NCBI GenBank assembly: GCA_021613375.1
Contig: CM038704.1
Span: forward strand, 5,811,655-5,875,654
From: Megaleporinus macrocephalus
Taxonomy: Eukaryota > Chordata > Actinopteri > Characiformes > Anostomidae
Reading direction: 5' to 3'
DNA length: 64,000 bases
Made by a program: the position numbers and the translations under genes
Shown here: piece after piece, positions 20,267-34,371 of the stretch
Position numbering within the stretch: the first letter of the stretch is position 1
Layout: the number at the start of each line of letters is the position of its first letter
Notes under the pieces: generated by a model
What the model saw: only the letters and a program-made list of their open reading frames with translations
Told to the model about the DNA's origin: nothing
Database searches by the model: none

Positions 20267-21330
20267 TCAATCCTCTACTCCTGCTTCCTCCTGACCTTTA
20301 CATTTACATCTCCAGCTCACGTCCAGACGTGTCCTGAGTGAATTCAGCCACTTCACAGGTGCTCACCTGGATAGTCTCCATACAAAAGTGCTGATAATCC
20401 AGCATCAGCACCTGACCCGTACTGTGAATGCTGAATGCAAATCATCACACCAATGTTCTAACATCTAAAATCTGGACCAACTCTCTATTAACAGCCTTCA
20501 TTTCAGCAGAAACCCCCCCTACCAACTTCCACACATCCCACAGACCTTCAAAAGGTGGTCCTATGAGGAGACCAGCCTTCCCAGTTTCCTCCACCACTAC
20601 AGTCTCCACAGTCTCGCCTCCATAACTATAGAAGGACAGCACAGTTTACTAACACAGGCTAACGTTTACAGTGTAGGTCAGTTTTAAACGCAGTACAGGT
20701 CAGTTTTTAGAGGCAGTTGTCCAGTAAAGACTCTTTTCTCACCTGAGCTTTAGGGATGCACGACCATGCGGTCAGTTTCTGGTTTAGTCTGACCTGTGTG
20801 GCAGTACTTTTAAGTAAATACGGTGGACTTGCACTGTATTTGAATGCTTCAGATTGTAGCACAGCTCTGCTCAGTAACACTAAAACCTGCTACATAACAC
20901 TGACATAAACACAACACAGCATATGTCGTATGTCATGAGATCAGATAATGGAAGGTATTGTGATATATGATGAGTTTTGCTGTCGTGATGGCTAACTGGG
21001 CTATATGACCAGAAATAAGCATGTGACGTGTAACATGACGCTGTTTTATTAACAAACAATATTTGTTTTGATGATTATGGGATGGTCGTGTCAAAGATAA
21101 TATTTTTTTTAATGTTATGATGGCTAACGAGGTTACACTCTGCTAAATGTAGCTAGTAATATTAGCTGTGATGGCATTAACCATTACATCTGTCACCAAG
21201 TTTATCAGGAATGATGACACTGTTACGCTAAACAAACAAATAAACAAAATTTTGTTGTGACAGCATGTGACATCTGGCATAACATGTTTATGTCAGTGTT
21301 ATATAGTGTTACCCGTGACTAGGCCATTAC
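20267..21330. other. Intergenic DNA, nothing firm recognised
   Basis: A segment at about 20320-20560 vaguely resembles the Tc1-like family (GCTGAATGCAAATCA, CAATGTTCTAACATCTA). No coding feature is supported. Confidence 0.4.
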
Positions 21331-21339
21331 AACAAATCT

Positions 21340-22090
21340 GAATTTTTCATTAGTTTTATTTCTTAAAAAGTAGTTTTAGTTTAGTTTTTATTTAGTTTCA
21401 GTTTAATTTAGTTTTAGATGCATTTTCTGAAAAATAGTTTTAGTTTTTATTTAGTTTCAATTCGTTTTAAGTGTGCAGTGATCATTTCATTTTAATGTTA
21501 ATTTATGTAGTTTTAGTTTAGTTTCTTAATTAGTAGTTTTAGTTTAGTCCTTATTTAGCTTCAGTTAGTTATGAGTGCATTAATCATTTTAGTTTTGTTT
21601 TAGTTAAGTGTTCTGAAAATAGTTTCTGTTTTTATTTAGTTACAGTGAGTTTTAATTTCTTTTAATTTTCTGTAGTAGTTGTAGTTAAGTTTTCCAAGTA
21701 GTAGTTTTAGTTTAATTTTAAGGGTGCATTAACAGTTTTAATTTCATTTTGGGTTCCCTAGTAGTACTTTTAATTTAATTTCCGAGTATTTCGTTTTTAT
21801 TTAGCTTCAGTTCATTTTAAGGGGTGCATATAGTTATTATAGTTTTAATTTCATTTTAATTTTCTTATAGTTTTAGTTTTATTTAGTTTCAGTAAGTTTT
21901 AAGAGTGCATTAATACTTTTAACTGAATTAAAAATTTCTGTAGCAGTTTTAATTTAGTTTCTCTAGTAGTAGTTTTAGTTTAGTTTTCATTTCCACTTCT
22001 AAACTCATTTAAAAACTAAAACCATTTTTTCTCTGTAATTCTGTTTTGTTATAGTCATTGTTTCAGTGATTTAGCTTTAGTTTATTTCAA
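21340..22090. repeat. TTTTAGTTTAGTTT-rich degenerate tandem array
   Basis: Degenerate units built from TAGTTTTAGTTTAGTTT, TTATTTAGTTTCAGTT and GTGCATTAA repeat for about 750 bp. On the minus strand a possible AATAAA lies at 22081-22086, which might serve the esyt1 transcript. Confidence 0.8.
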
Positions 22091-23172
22091 CAGACAACTA
22101 ATTTAACTGGTTTAAGATCCAATAATGTTATTTATATTTTAATGTTTGGCTTACAAAGTCCTGACTTAGTGTGAGCTTTGAGTTATTTGACTTAAATAAT
22201 TAAAATTAATGGATTTAGTCCTAAAAATTCATCGTTGGTGCATCCCTACGTAGCTCAGGTATACAGAAAAAACTGAACCTGTACAAATAAAACTAAAAGT
22301 GAAAAGATAAGGCAGCAAAGTGAAATGAATACTTTGGATATGATTATCTTTGCGTGTGACAATCTATACGCTTTCGGCAGTAACAATGCAGTTCCACACA
22401 GTAACACAACTTTGGCTGAGTGCAGCAGGTTAAAAAGACGCAAGCGTTCTTCATTCTTAGGGCTAAAAAACGCTCGCGATGTATTAAACAGCCTAATGTG
22501 ACCTCAAATCTTAAGCTATGGTTCCTTGTCCAGCAGTTTTGTTGCTCTTAGGCACTCGACACAAACTCAAGACCCATCAAATTACTACACAGCACACGTC
22601 AATACTGATTTTTATCCAGCGTCCTGTGGTCACAGCCCAAGCTGCGGTCCTCAGGGGTCAAATCAGCATATGTTCTGTTTATATTGCTTCATATTCTATA
22701 TACAGTGAGCTCCAGCAGTTTAACAACTAAGACATGTGTGACTGATACGGTGAAAATGTTATATTTGTGACAAAATTTCTAATTCCAAAGTGTGAACCTT
22801 TACAGATACACCAGACCAGCCATTCCTGAACCTGCTGGAGCTCACTGTACACGCGCCCACACTAAACCAATCATAGCTCTCTGGCTGAAAGTCCTCTTAG
22901 TGCAGACGGCACTGATATTTCAGAACCCTGACCATCGTAAATGCAACACAGTGAGATAAGCGTCTATGACCTCCCGCTTAAATAGATGTCTGCACTTTTA
23001 AAATCGATGTAGATATAATACTCATAATACATCTTCAATACTGTGCCTGGAAATCGTATTACAGCACAAGCGAGTCCGTCCATCTACACCTTCAGTGAGA
23101 GCAGGAAGAGAAAAGAGAGCACGGGAAGGCATCGGTGTGATAAGTTGCATCTGTGACCCTGAAGAGGTTCGG
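22091..23172 (-). other. esyt1: Probable esyt1 3' UTR
   Basis: Follows the esyt1 stop codon (23173-23175) on the minus strand. Only weak poly(A) candidates are seen, the nearest clear AATAAA being at 22081-22086, so the true end is uncertain. No other gene is recognised in this stretch. Confidence 0.4.
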
Positions 23173-23200
23173 CTAGTTGGTCTCTTCCTTCAAGTCAAAC
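23173..23200 (-). CDS. esyt1: esyt1 last coding exon
   Basis: Acceptor TATTATTTCAG|GTTTG. Encodes (W)FDLKEETN and TAG. It completes the C2E end, equivalent to ARWYDL in the human protein. Confidence 0.92.
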
Positions 23201-24603
23201 CTGAAATAATAAGAATGAAAGCAAAGATTGTTAGACTGAGCACCAGCTAATATGAAAATCAAACATATAACTACAACAGAGTCTGAGATCCTAACTTCTG
23301 ATTATTAAAACTCAGAAAACCTGTTATTGTTTACAAAGTCAAGAAATACGGCTTAAAAGACTGTTTGGCTCCACCCGCTGTTCAGAAACTGCCGTAGTTG
23401 TTATGCGTGTGATGTAGATGGTGGACAACAACACTAGAAGATGCACTTACAGTAAAACACAGTGACAGAAAGCTGTTGTTGTATTCGTCTGCAGTAATTG
23501 GATGTACAGTGGACCCCCGAGCACAACGACCCAAAGACCCCCAAATATCCAGAAAGTGGTTTAAACCTGTCAACTTTAAACAGCACACTGGAAAGGAGCG
23601 TCCTCTCACTCCATCATCTGTAGATCATTTCAGGTCTGAAGATTATCACTATGGGACGTAGTCTCACACGACGACTGGATCTTAAGTCTGGAGCTGTTCA
23701 ACAATATGGGTGTGTAAGGAAACGAGAGTTCAAGACCCTCCGTGTACGTGGAGGTAAACCAGGTAAGCTCAGTTACTGAGCCTACTTTAGCTGATGTTAG
23801 CTAACATTAGCTTCACTTGCTAAGTTCGGTGGTTCAAGTTATGCTAAGCTAACGTAGTTGAGTTATGAAGATTTATAGAGTCGTATGAGAGCGAGTTCCA
23901 CTTTAATCATATTTACTACAATAACTGTACCTCTATATCTGAGTTTAGCTGGTTGCTAGGCTGGTTGCTAGGCAGCTGTTGTCATGAATAATGTTGGTTA
24001 TTTAGCTAGATACTGTTTACACTCAGGATGAGCTGCTGTTGTGTTAATTTAATAGCGGGACTTTTACGGTGGTGGTCTTGCGTCTTGCGTTACAGGACCT
24101 CGATGGATAGTACGATGGTGGATGTAGTGCGTCCGAGATTGCGTGGTTACTACTACTAGTCCAATCTAGCACGTACTGACTTTGTAGGTGATTTCGGACG
24201 CACCTTGTGTTTTTATAGGGTTGCCAAATGATTATAACAACCAGGTACTAGCATCTATTCATTTTCACTCACAATTTGACCTTAAAATCCTTTCATCTTC
24301 TAACAGCCATGCGCTGTAGTAGCGATACAAGTGGCCAAAATAATGTAACAGCATTCAAATCAAAATTATTTTGTTAGAAACCTGAATGTGAAAGTCATGC
24401 TCCAAAGTGCTTTAGCTCATCCGTTTTAGCTCGTTTTAGCCAATCCTGCATGTTTTCTTTGCACGGCGATGATATAAAAGCCTGTATCCGTGCATGCGTT
24501 ACTTACCACTGTGTGACACCTGAGACGAAGTCGATCTGCGCCAGATCTATTTGCACCTATTAGGACAAAAAGATTATCATCAGTGTCAAAATAAATAATG
24601 GAA

Positions 24604-24645
<42 letters not shown>

Positions 24646-25293
24646 CAAGTCAGACAGCATTCAGATCATCCAAATATTAACAATAAGACTCGCGCTCATG
24701 TAGAAGAACACGTTACAATATAATAATAAGTAGAGCTGTGTATTGGCAAGAACCTAGTGATACAATACGTATCGTTATACAGCCCTGACGATGTAGTATA
24801 TTGTGATATATCGCAATACTGCAGGTAAAGTGATATATTGCGATTTTTTAAATCTTACTATTAAATCACACCACCATATAAACAGGTTTGTCAATGCTTA
24901 CAATAGCATTTCGCCCTTATGCTGCTTGTTAATGTTGAACTGAAAATGGATTACAACACTGCCATCTAGTGGTCAGAGGTTTAAACACAACACACAATGA
25001 TTTACTGTCTGCCAGGAATCTGTGTATCGATACTGTGATTTTCAGAATTGATACAGTATCACTAAACATAATATCCGGATATTCAATATTTTGATATTTT
25101 CTTACACCCCTAATAATAAGGTAAGCTAATAATCTATCCATCCATCTATCAATCTATCCATCTATCAATCTATTTATCCATCTGTCAGTCTATATATCCA
25201 TCTGTCGGTCTATATATCTAGCCATCCATCTTTCTGTCTATATATCTAGCCATCTATCTATCTATCTGTCTATATATCCAGCCACCCACCCAC

Positions 25294-25367
<74 letters not shown>

Positions 25368-28300
25368 GTCGGTCTATATATCTAGCCATCTATCTATCTA
25401 TCTGTCTATATATCCATCCATCCACCCATCCATCCATCCATCCATCCATCCATCCATCCATCCATCCATCCATCCATCCATCCATCCATCCATCCATCCA
25501 TCCATCCATCCATCCATCCATCCATCCATCCATCCATCCATCCATCCATCCATCCATCCATCCATCCATCCAGCCACCCACCCACCCACCCACCCACCCA
25601 TCCACCCACCTATCTATCGATCTATTATTTGGACGGTGACAATCTGTTGAAACGTTCACTTAAAGCTGAGCAAACACAGCCGAACAGACATCGACGCTCG
25701 CCGACGTCCTTAACGAAACCTAGAACAACACAACGAGGGCGTCCATCCACTGACTGACCTGACCGATGACGTCTTTGTCTCGACTCATGAAGGACGAGCT
25801 GTGCTTCAGACACACACTCAGCACCCGCTGCCGAGCATCATCCGCACTGAGATCGAAGTCGAACCTGAGAAACACAGTTCAGTCATTAAAGAACAGAAAC
25901 CCACAGAGGCAGGACTGTTCACAGTGGTGGTGAATGGAACCAGACATCCACCCCCAAAAGATCCCTCACGGAAAGTTACTACAAGAAGTGGTTACGAACA
26001 CACTGTCTGACATTTCATGGTTTAGGGATACTGTTTGGCCTGTATTTTTTTAAAGTGTATCTTTTTAATAAATTAAAAAATAGTAATAGCACGCGAGGCT
26101 GAATTAAGCTTCGGCAGTTCCTGGTTCGGATCTTCTCATTCCACCTTAAATTCCATTTCATTGGTGGAACGGGACAATTTGAAGCTGGCGAATAGGAAAC
26201 TGACTTCAGATTGATACAATTTGCAGAAATCCAGGCTAAAACATGTAATTGCTGTTGACTTTCGTTGTTTTTGGAGATAAAAATCATTCCATAATTTATA
26301 AACTAAGGTTCATTTATGATAGATAACAAGACTGTTCCTATAGTGAGTTTGTTTTAACAAAGATGGTTTAATTAACTGGGGCAGAAGTTACTTCAGTAAC
26401 TGTACATTGTCTCTGTACCTAAAGCTGCAGTATGTAAGTTATGGGGATTTGGAGCCCTCTCTGGTGGAAACGTGCAACTGCGGAAGAATGTTTTAGAAAG
26501 TTTTCAGCATAAGTTCTGCTTCCCGGTGCTTATTTCCCGTAAACGAACAACAAAAACATCAACAGCATGTCAAATGACCAGGAGCACCAGCACTCTTTCA
26601 CATGACTGTATATCATTCAGTGCTATGAAGCTCCTACATAGGCAGCCTTCAAATAGGGCGTTGGCAGATGAACGTAATGTACCGTTCTGATACACAAACA
26701 CGTCAACCTGAAAAGAACGTTCCATCTCTCAGACATTTACGCACAGACTCCTCCGTACCTCTCGTTAAACTCCGGGTCCAGGTCTTTCTTTTTCACAGCC
26801 GTCTTTCTCTTCGTGGCCTTGTTTTTATCTGGCAGGAGAATCAGCGACACGTAGGTGTCTAAGCCTTCTTTGGATGACGTGACGAGGCTTCTGAACACAC
26901 AAACACGAGAATCACACTCTGCTGCATTTCTTCTTCAAATATCAAACACACACACACACATACAGGGTGAGTCAAAAGTCTCAGGACACCCTTTTATTTT
27001 AGAAACAAAAGGGAAAATTATGTATCTGAATACCCCAGCATGTAATGGGTGAGGGGGCCTATCTTTTAGGCTAGGTCCTGAACATGGCCACCTTCTTGAA
27101 AGCCGCCATAATGGATCAAGGGCAAGTTTTTCCAATGGGAAGGTGGCAGCAGATCAAAGACGACCAGAATTATCTTAGAAATAGATTGATGCAGATTTGC
27201 AATATCTCTGGGGGTTCAAACGTTATCAACACAGAAAGTTGCAACAACAACCACATCGAACAACATGTTTAGGGTACAATTCTGAGACAATTCTGAACTT
27301 TGTGCTTTTATTAATGTGTTATAACTGCTTATCAATGCCTTGTAAAGTGTATATGACATATATGGCATGGCGTAATAAGCTTTAATAAGCTTATCTTGCA
27401 CCATCCATAGACTCTTTATAAAACAATTAGACTATACATTTTATGTTTCTACAGTATAGCTGTGGATTTGAGTTTTGGGGACCTGTCCTGAGGGAGTACA
27501 TGCAGGGTTTGGGTAGGGCAGAAAATCAATGGGACTCTATGGGAGGAAAGAGGGATGAATAAACAATAAACAGAGTTGTGCAGATCAGTACATCTGTGGA
27601 TTAGAGTAGGGTTTGGATGGCCCTGAAAATGAATTGGACTCTATGGGAGGAACAAGGGATGAACAAACGACAAATACATGAGTACGCGTCAGTATACATG
27701 TGGATTAGAGTTTGGGAATCTGCCCTGAATGAGTACATGCAGTTTGGTGGCTGTAGGTTGAAGGAAACAGTAAGGTTTGGGTTGGCCTGAAAATGAATGG
27801 GACTCTATGGGAGGAACTGTCTGTAAAGCACTTGGAGCTGCCACTGGTATAATGTATCCTATAAATTAAGATTATTATTATTATTTTTATTTATTTATTC
27901 ATTTATATACATATTTATTTACTGGTACTTCCTGCTATTGTCCCACAAAGACAATAGCACTTGTTGAAAAGGTTACTTGGGGGTCTATAACAGCCCCCCC
28001 CCCGCCATGTTGAGGCTGTACTTTGGCCTGGCTCGCCCTCACTGTGAACTGTTACTCTGCTTCTAAATGCTGCTTTATTACATACAGCTTGAGGAGATTA
28101 TAACAGTATAGTACAGCAAATTCCTTAATTTATACTCAAACTGCACACCGTACCTTTAATAACAGCAAGCTTTCAACATAATTACTCAGAAACACAAGAC
28201 CTGGAAGTCGGATACCAGAACAGACCTGCAAGCGTGAACAACAACAGCCAGTTTCTTCTGGTGGGCCAGTGAGATTTTGATCTGCCCAGTCGTAGCTGCC

Positions 28301-29830
28301 TGCTTATTACTCAACACAGGACCTGCACCAAGTGCCATGAGCGATGCCATCTTGGAGCTCAATATCTGAGTGTAAACAGAGAGAAACTGGGTCAGTCTCA
28401 ACTGCAGACCGGCTACTTTCACACAGTGCATTACTGGTTTATTACATAGTCAAGCAGAGGCGTCACGTAATAAAGTACAAATACTTTGTTACCTTACTTA
28501 ACTAGAAATTGTGGTTATTTATACTTTAATAAGTAACTTTACTTTCTACTCCTTACATTTTAAACATAGTCTCGTTCCTCCTATTTCATTTCAGCTTGTT
28601 TTCATTCATCTACATTTACATTCCAGTAAAGATTATTGATAACATGACTTTGAAGTTTGACTTTATTACAATACTTATAGACGACTAGTCATCATATCTT
28701 CTGCTCCATGAAACACATGTTAATGTTCAGTAGTAACAGATATGCTTCTTTAATATATTTACATTGTATTAAACTACATTCATGTTCAATGGGCGTATAT
28801 GAGCTGAAACAGGAAGCCTAGTGCATCCCAAATTTATCAACATCAACATTTTAATATAACATTATAGTCATTATGGCTTTTAGAAGAATGGGGTTTGTGG
28901 GGAGGTGGGCTAGAGCACTATAGACCCCTGTGTTGCGACTTAAGCTTTTGTCCTTTAGGGCATTTTTTCCTTTACATTACTTTTATACTTTAAGTAGTTC
29001 TGAAAGCAGTACTTTTAGACTTCTACTGGAGTAAAAAGTTTGAGTTGATACTTCAACTTCTACAGAAGTATTTTAAAACCCTAGTATCTATACTTCTACC
29101 TGAGTAATGAATGTAAATACTTTTGACACCTTTGTAGTCAAGTCAGTCAGAGTGGTACGAGTCAGAATAATCATCAATCTAGAAGATATGTGTAGGTTCA
29201 CTGGTGGTTCCCATCACCACTACTGTAAAGATCTGGGTCTCCTTAATGAAGAATTTACTAATACGATAAAAAACTATACTATATACTATACTATACTATA
29301 TACTATACTATATACTATACTAGCAATTCTGACTTCATGTTTACTTTAAGAGAAATAAACACTCCCAACGCCCAAGCTGCTCTTGGTGATGATGATGCTG
29401 CATCCACAAGCAGTGAAAGGAGCCGCTTGCACTCTTCAGTTTGCACACATTTTCACATCCTGATCGACTGCTTTGGCCTTTTATTTACATATTCTTCTCT
29501 CACATCATCTCCAGGCCTATAAACCTGCGTCACACCGCACGTCACTCTGGAAGTGTGAAGGCTGCATGCTTCAATACCTTCAGCTGTGCTCTCAGCAGGA
29601 TCTGACTCTCAGGTAAGGCTCCATCCAAACTCAGCCACTGGTCCAGCAGCAGCTCCGGCCGAGAGAGCAGCTCTTTCATCGGCAGAACCAGAGAACCCAT
29701 TGGCTGATCCCACCCGCTAGAGAGCTGTTAGAACAGACAGATTACACACTGTAAACCACAATTAAGGTGACTAAGGGCACGATTAGGATTTTTGGATATA
29801 CACTTAGAACTTACTATTTGTAGTAGTAGC

Positions 29831-29873
<43 letters not shown>

Positions 29874-32800
29874 TTAATGATATCAAGGTTGTGCAGCTTA
29901 AGCAGATTGAGAGTGGTTGCTAAGATGTTGCTAGCCTGTTGCTATGGTATCCCATGTGGTTGCTAAGGCATTGCTAGGTGTACAGAGTGTTTACAGAGTG
30001 GTTCCTTTTAGTGTGAGCAAGCAGTTGTTACATGTTGTTGAAAATGAATGGCAGTCTATGGGAGGAATGAGAGATGAATAAACGACAAATAGAGGAGTAC
30101 GGGTCAGTTGTGGAGTTTGGGGACCTGCTCTGAGTGAGTCTGAGCAATTAGGTGGCTGTAGGTGAAAGAAAACAATAGGTTTTGTGTGGGGGCGAAATGA
30201 AACAGATATTATAAGAGGAACGAGGGATGAATAAACGACAAATAGAGGAGTCAGTACGGGTCAGTATGGCTGTGGATTTGAGTTTGGGAATCTGCTCTGA
30301 GTGAGTACATGCCATTTGGTGGCTGTAGGTTATAGGAAACCATAAGGTTTGGGTGGGCCTGAAAATGAATGGGACTCTATGGGAGAAACGGGGGATGAAT
30401 AAACAACAAGTAGAGGAGTACGGGTCTGCATGGCTGTGAATTTGAGCTTGGGAATCTGCCCTGAGTGAGAACATGCAGTTTAGTAACTGTAGGTTAAAGG
30501 ACACAATAGGGTTTGGGTGGGCCTGAAAATGAATGGGACTCTATGGGAGAAACGAAGGATGAATAAACGACAAATGGAGGAGTGCGGGTCGATTTTCATT
30601 TTTCTATATCATTTGAACACACCAACTGCTCTTTATATCCTGTGTGCGTTTCCTGATATATAGACCAACAGAAATGCTTCAAAATTACTTGTAATAAAAC
30701 CTCTTTACATTAACTTACATTGCAAGTGAAGACTGTTTTTGGCCTCTCCTGTAAAGTTACTATATTGGAGATTTTTTTTTTCCCTCTTTGGACTGTCACT
30801 ATATTTTCTTATATCTTACATATATATCTTATATCTTGTAGCAAACATACTACAAAAAGCTCTTATTTATTTTTAGAAGAATGTGAGGAAATGTTACCTT
30901 AATAACGAGCATGTCTTTGCTCGGATCGTGAACGAAGAAGGTAAATGCTTCATGCCACTGCGGAGAGATGGAGCGATCACAGACCTGAAGAGAAAAGAGA
31001 GAACATTCAGTTTATCACTTGCGTTTAAGCAGTATAGAACTTATACATTATAATGTCCAAAAGTTTGTAGACAGCAGAGTTTCTTCTGAACTTTAATCAA
31101 TCAATTAATCAATCAATCAACCTTTATTTAAGCTCAGATGTACACTGAGGGCAACCCCCTTATGTTTTAATGTAGCCGAGCATTTACATGAACAGGGACT
31201 GACATAAAGAAAATAAAAACTAAATTAAATCATTACAAATTAAAACAAATGAGAAGAAAGTAGCTAATACACATTATACTAAAATTACAAAATAACAGTG
31301 ATAATAAAAGTAGAAATAATAGTAATAATACTAAAAATAGGTAAAAGTTAAGATTTAATTAGTAAGAAATTAAGATAAAAGAGAGAAAAAGAGATTACAA
31401 ATAATAATAAAAAAGTTAAATAGTTCAAAAGAAATTTTAAGAGGAATAAAAACACGATACTACAATAATATTACAATAATAAAATTATAATAATAAAATA
31501 ATAAAATAAAATAATACAGAACTACTTAAATCAAATAAAATAATAAAGAAAAATAAAACAAACATTAATAGAGAGGTTGTTCCTCCTTTGCTGCAGTAAC
31601 AGCCTCTACTGTTCTGGGTCGGCTTTACATTTGATGTCGGAACATTGCTGTGAGGATTTGATTGCATTAGTGAGGTCAGGCACTGATGTTGGATTTATCA
31701 GTTGTGGATCCTAAAGGTACTGGATGGAGCTTCATCATCACTTGAGAAGATGCAGCTCCACAGCATAAACAATACATAGAAAAAAATATTCCTGCCTTTG
31801 TTTTGTAGGACGTCGGCCCAAGCACAAGTTCAGCTCCAGCTTTAGGCTCCTTCCCGCTCTTCTTCAGCTGCACAGACACAAAACAGGACATGGATGTTTA
31901 CTGTGAATCACTAAAGGCCGCATATCATATAAGATCTGTAACAGTGTTCATACTCATAGTGGGATGTTTTCTGTGTCACTAGCGTTGCAAAATTCCAAGA
32001 ATTTTCAAAGTTGGGAAATTCACCACGGGAATTAACGGGTAATTATGGGAATTAACAGGTATTAATGGGAATAAAATGGAAATATTCTAAGCTAAAGGTG
32101 AGAAGTGATTGTTCAATGAAAGAATTAAGCTTTTATAAAGTTCTGCTTGCAGCTGACTATGTGTCATTTATTATTTGTATTGTTTAGTGATTGATGATAG
32201 TATATTATATAGTTCCTTTAAATTATCCAGTAATTCCTATTAATTCCAATAAATTCCCATAAATTTTTATAAAACTTAAATAAAGTTTTCAAAATTTCCA
32301 CAGAAAGTTTATATTTTGGAATATTATATTTTTTTATTTTTTTGGAATATTTTTGGAATATAAAAGTTCTCGAGCTAAAGTTTGCATGGCAAGTTATTCC
32401 AGTAATTTACTGGAAAATTATCAGAAATTTTCCACCCCTCTTTTAACCCTATATGTCATGGAGTCACATTTACATGCAGTCCTGGTCAACTTACATGTTT
32501 GGTTGATCTTTCTAAGTAAAAACACATTGAACACACTTAATTATTTTTAATATATTAATATTTTTTTCTACAATTTCTATTTACTTGAAATGTCGATTTC
32601 TGTTGATTTTTATTTTTCTACATCATTCAAAAGCAGCAGCTGTCGTTTACATTGTGTGAAAATGTCATGATGATTGGGCCAATAGAACTGCTCCAAAATA
32701 GCTTGGGAAAAAATCTGGTTTCATTGACTTACACTGAAAGTAAAGACTGTTTTTGCCCTCTCCAGTAAAGTTGCCATCTTTGGAAAGTGATGATATTCAA

Positions 32801-34278
32801 GCTACTGCTGTTCACTCAAATCTGAGTCCTCTCTATGCCAGTTCTATTAAAGCTAATGTGCGTATGTGTGTGGTTAACTCACTGGTAGTGTGTAAGCTCT
32901 CTCAATAAGGATGGACAGCAGAGCAGCTGAGGGAGATGTTTTATTCTGGAAGGACTGAGCGTTCTGCATCTGCAGCACCTGATAAGAAAATACACACAGC
33001 TCTATCAGTCAGGCTGGAACTCAGATGAACTGAATTTAACTGTATCTTCTTTTTAAGACCTACCTGCTGCAGCTTGTCGGGTTGGGTCACCGCGGGCAGC
33101 CACTCCAGAACCAGATGAAGACGACCGTGTTTGACATCATTCAGAGTAAACCACTGCAACAAACCATGGAAAAGTTTAAGATCATGTTTTATTCTGTGGT
33201 CAGGATTGTTTACAGTGGTGGTGAATGGAACCAGACGTCTGCTTCTAGAAGCTGCCCCCCCAGAAAGCTGTTCAGAAAGCTATCAACCTAACATGCATGT
33301 GTTCCTGGACCGGGAATCCAACCGACCGGGAATATATATATATATATATATAAGACACATGGTGACCTCTGGTTCCCATCACCACCACTGTAAACAACAT
33401 CTGACAGTGTTTGTGCCCAATTAACCAATTTTAATAAACTTCAATAAAAAATCATCATCATAATATTTTGTTAAACTGAAAGAAATGTGCACTGATGTTA
33501 CACATGATGCAGGAGAGCCTTATTATTAGTCACCACAACTCAGTCAGTGCTTTTGAAAGCTTTAATATTTATTTATTTATTCATCAGTAGAACTCACCTC
33601 ATCATTGTACTGGGATTTAATGATTTCTCCAAGTTTGATCTTGAACCTGTTGTGGACAATAAAAAAACTTCTTTAGGCCAGACTTTAACATCTACCACAA
33701 ATATGTCTCATATCTGGGCTCTAACGTCTGTTCAGGTCTGTATACCAAACTCAGAGTAAGCTAGCTGACTTTAAGAGAATGTTCTTCTACACTACACGCA
33801 GTCGGCTGTAGTCAAACTCAGACTGTACTACATACCAGAACCACACAATATTTTGACAGACTATAGCCTGTCAAACAAGTTTGTTTGGTCATTTTATGAG
33901 ATTTATCGTTTTTAGAACTGTATACGCTTTTAGTATTGACACAGACAGCACTGACCAGATACAAGAAAGTGACATGAGACGGAAAAAATAAAGAAGCTGA
34001 TCTGATTCAGCCTTAAATAATCCATGTGTATTATGTAATGTAAACTAAGGTCATGTGCTGAGATAAAATTTAATATAAACTTAAGAACAAGCAGATTTCT
34101 CTATAGTGAATCATTTCACAGGCAAACCACTCAGAACAACTCCACCACCAAGTTATGCAGAAATTTTGGAAATTTTGGAAATTTTAGATGCAAATTATTA
34201 AAGTGTTTATTTTATGAAAAATGTTCTCACTTTCTTTAAATAAAAGTTTAATAAGAGTACATTATTATTAAAGTTTCC

Positions 34279-34371
<93 letters not shown>

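Noticed and set aside
25390..25659. Minus-strand MDGWMDGW frames
   Set aside because: Translation of a (CCAT)n microsatellite.
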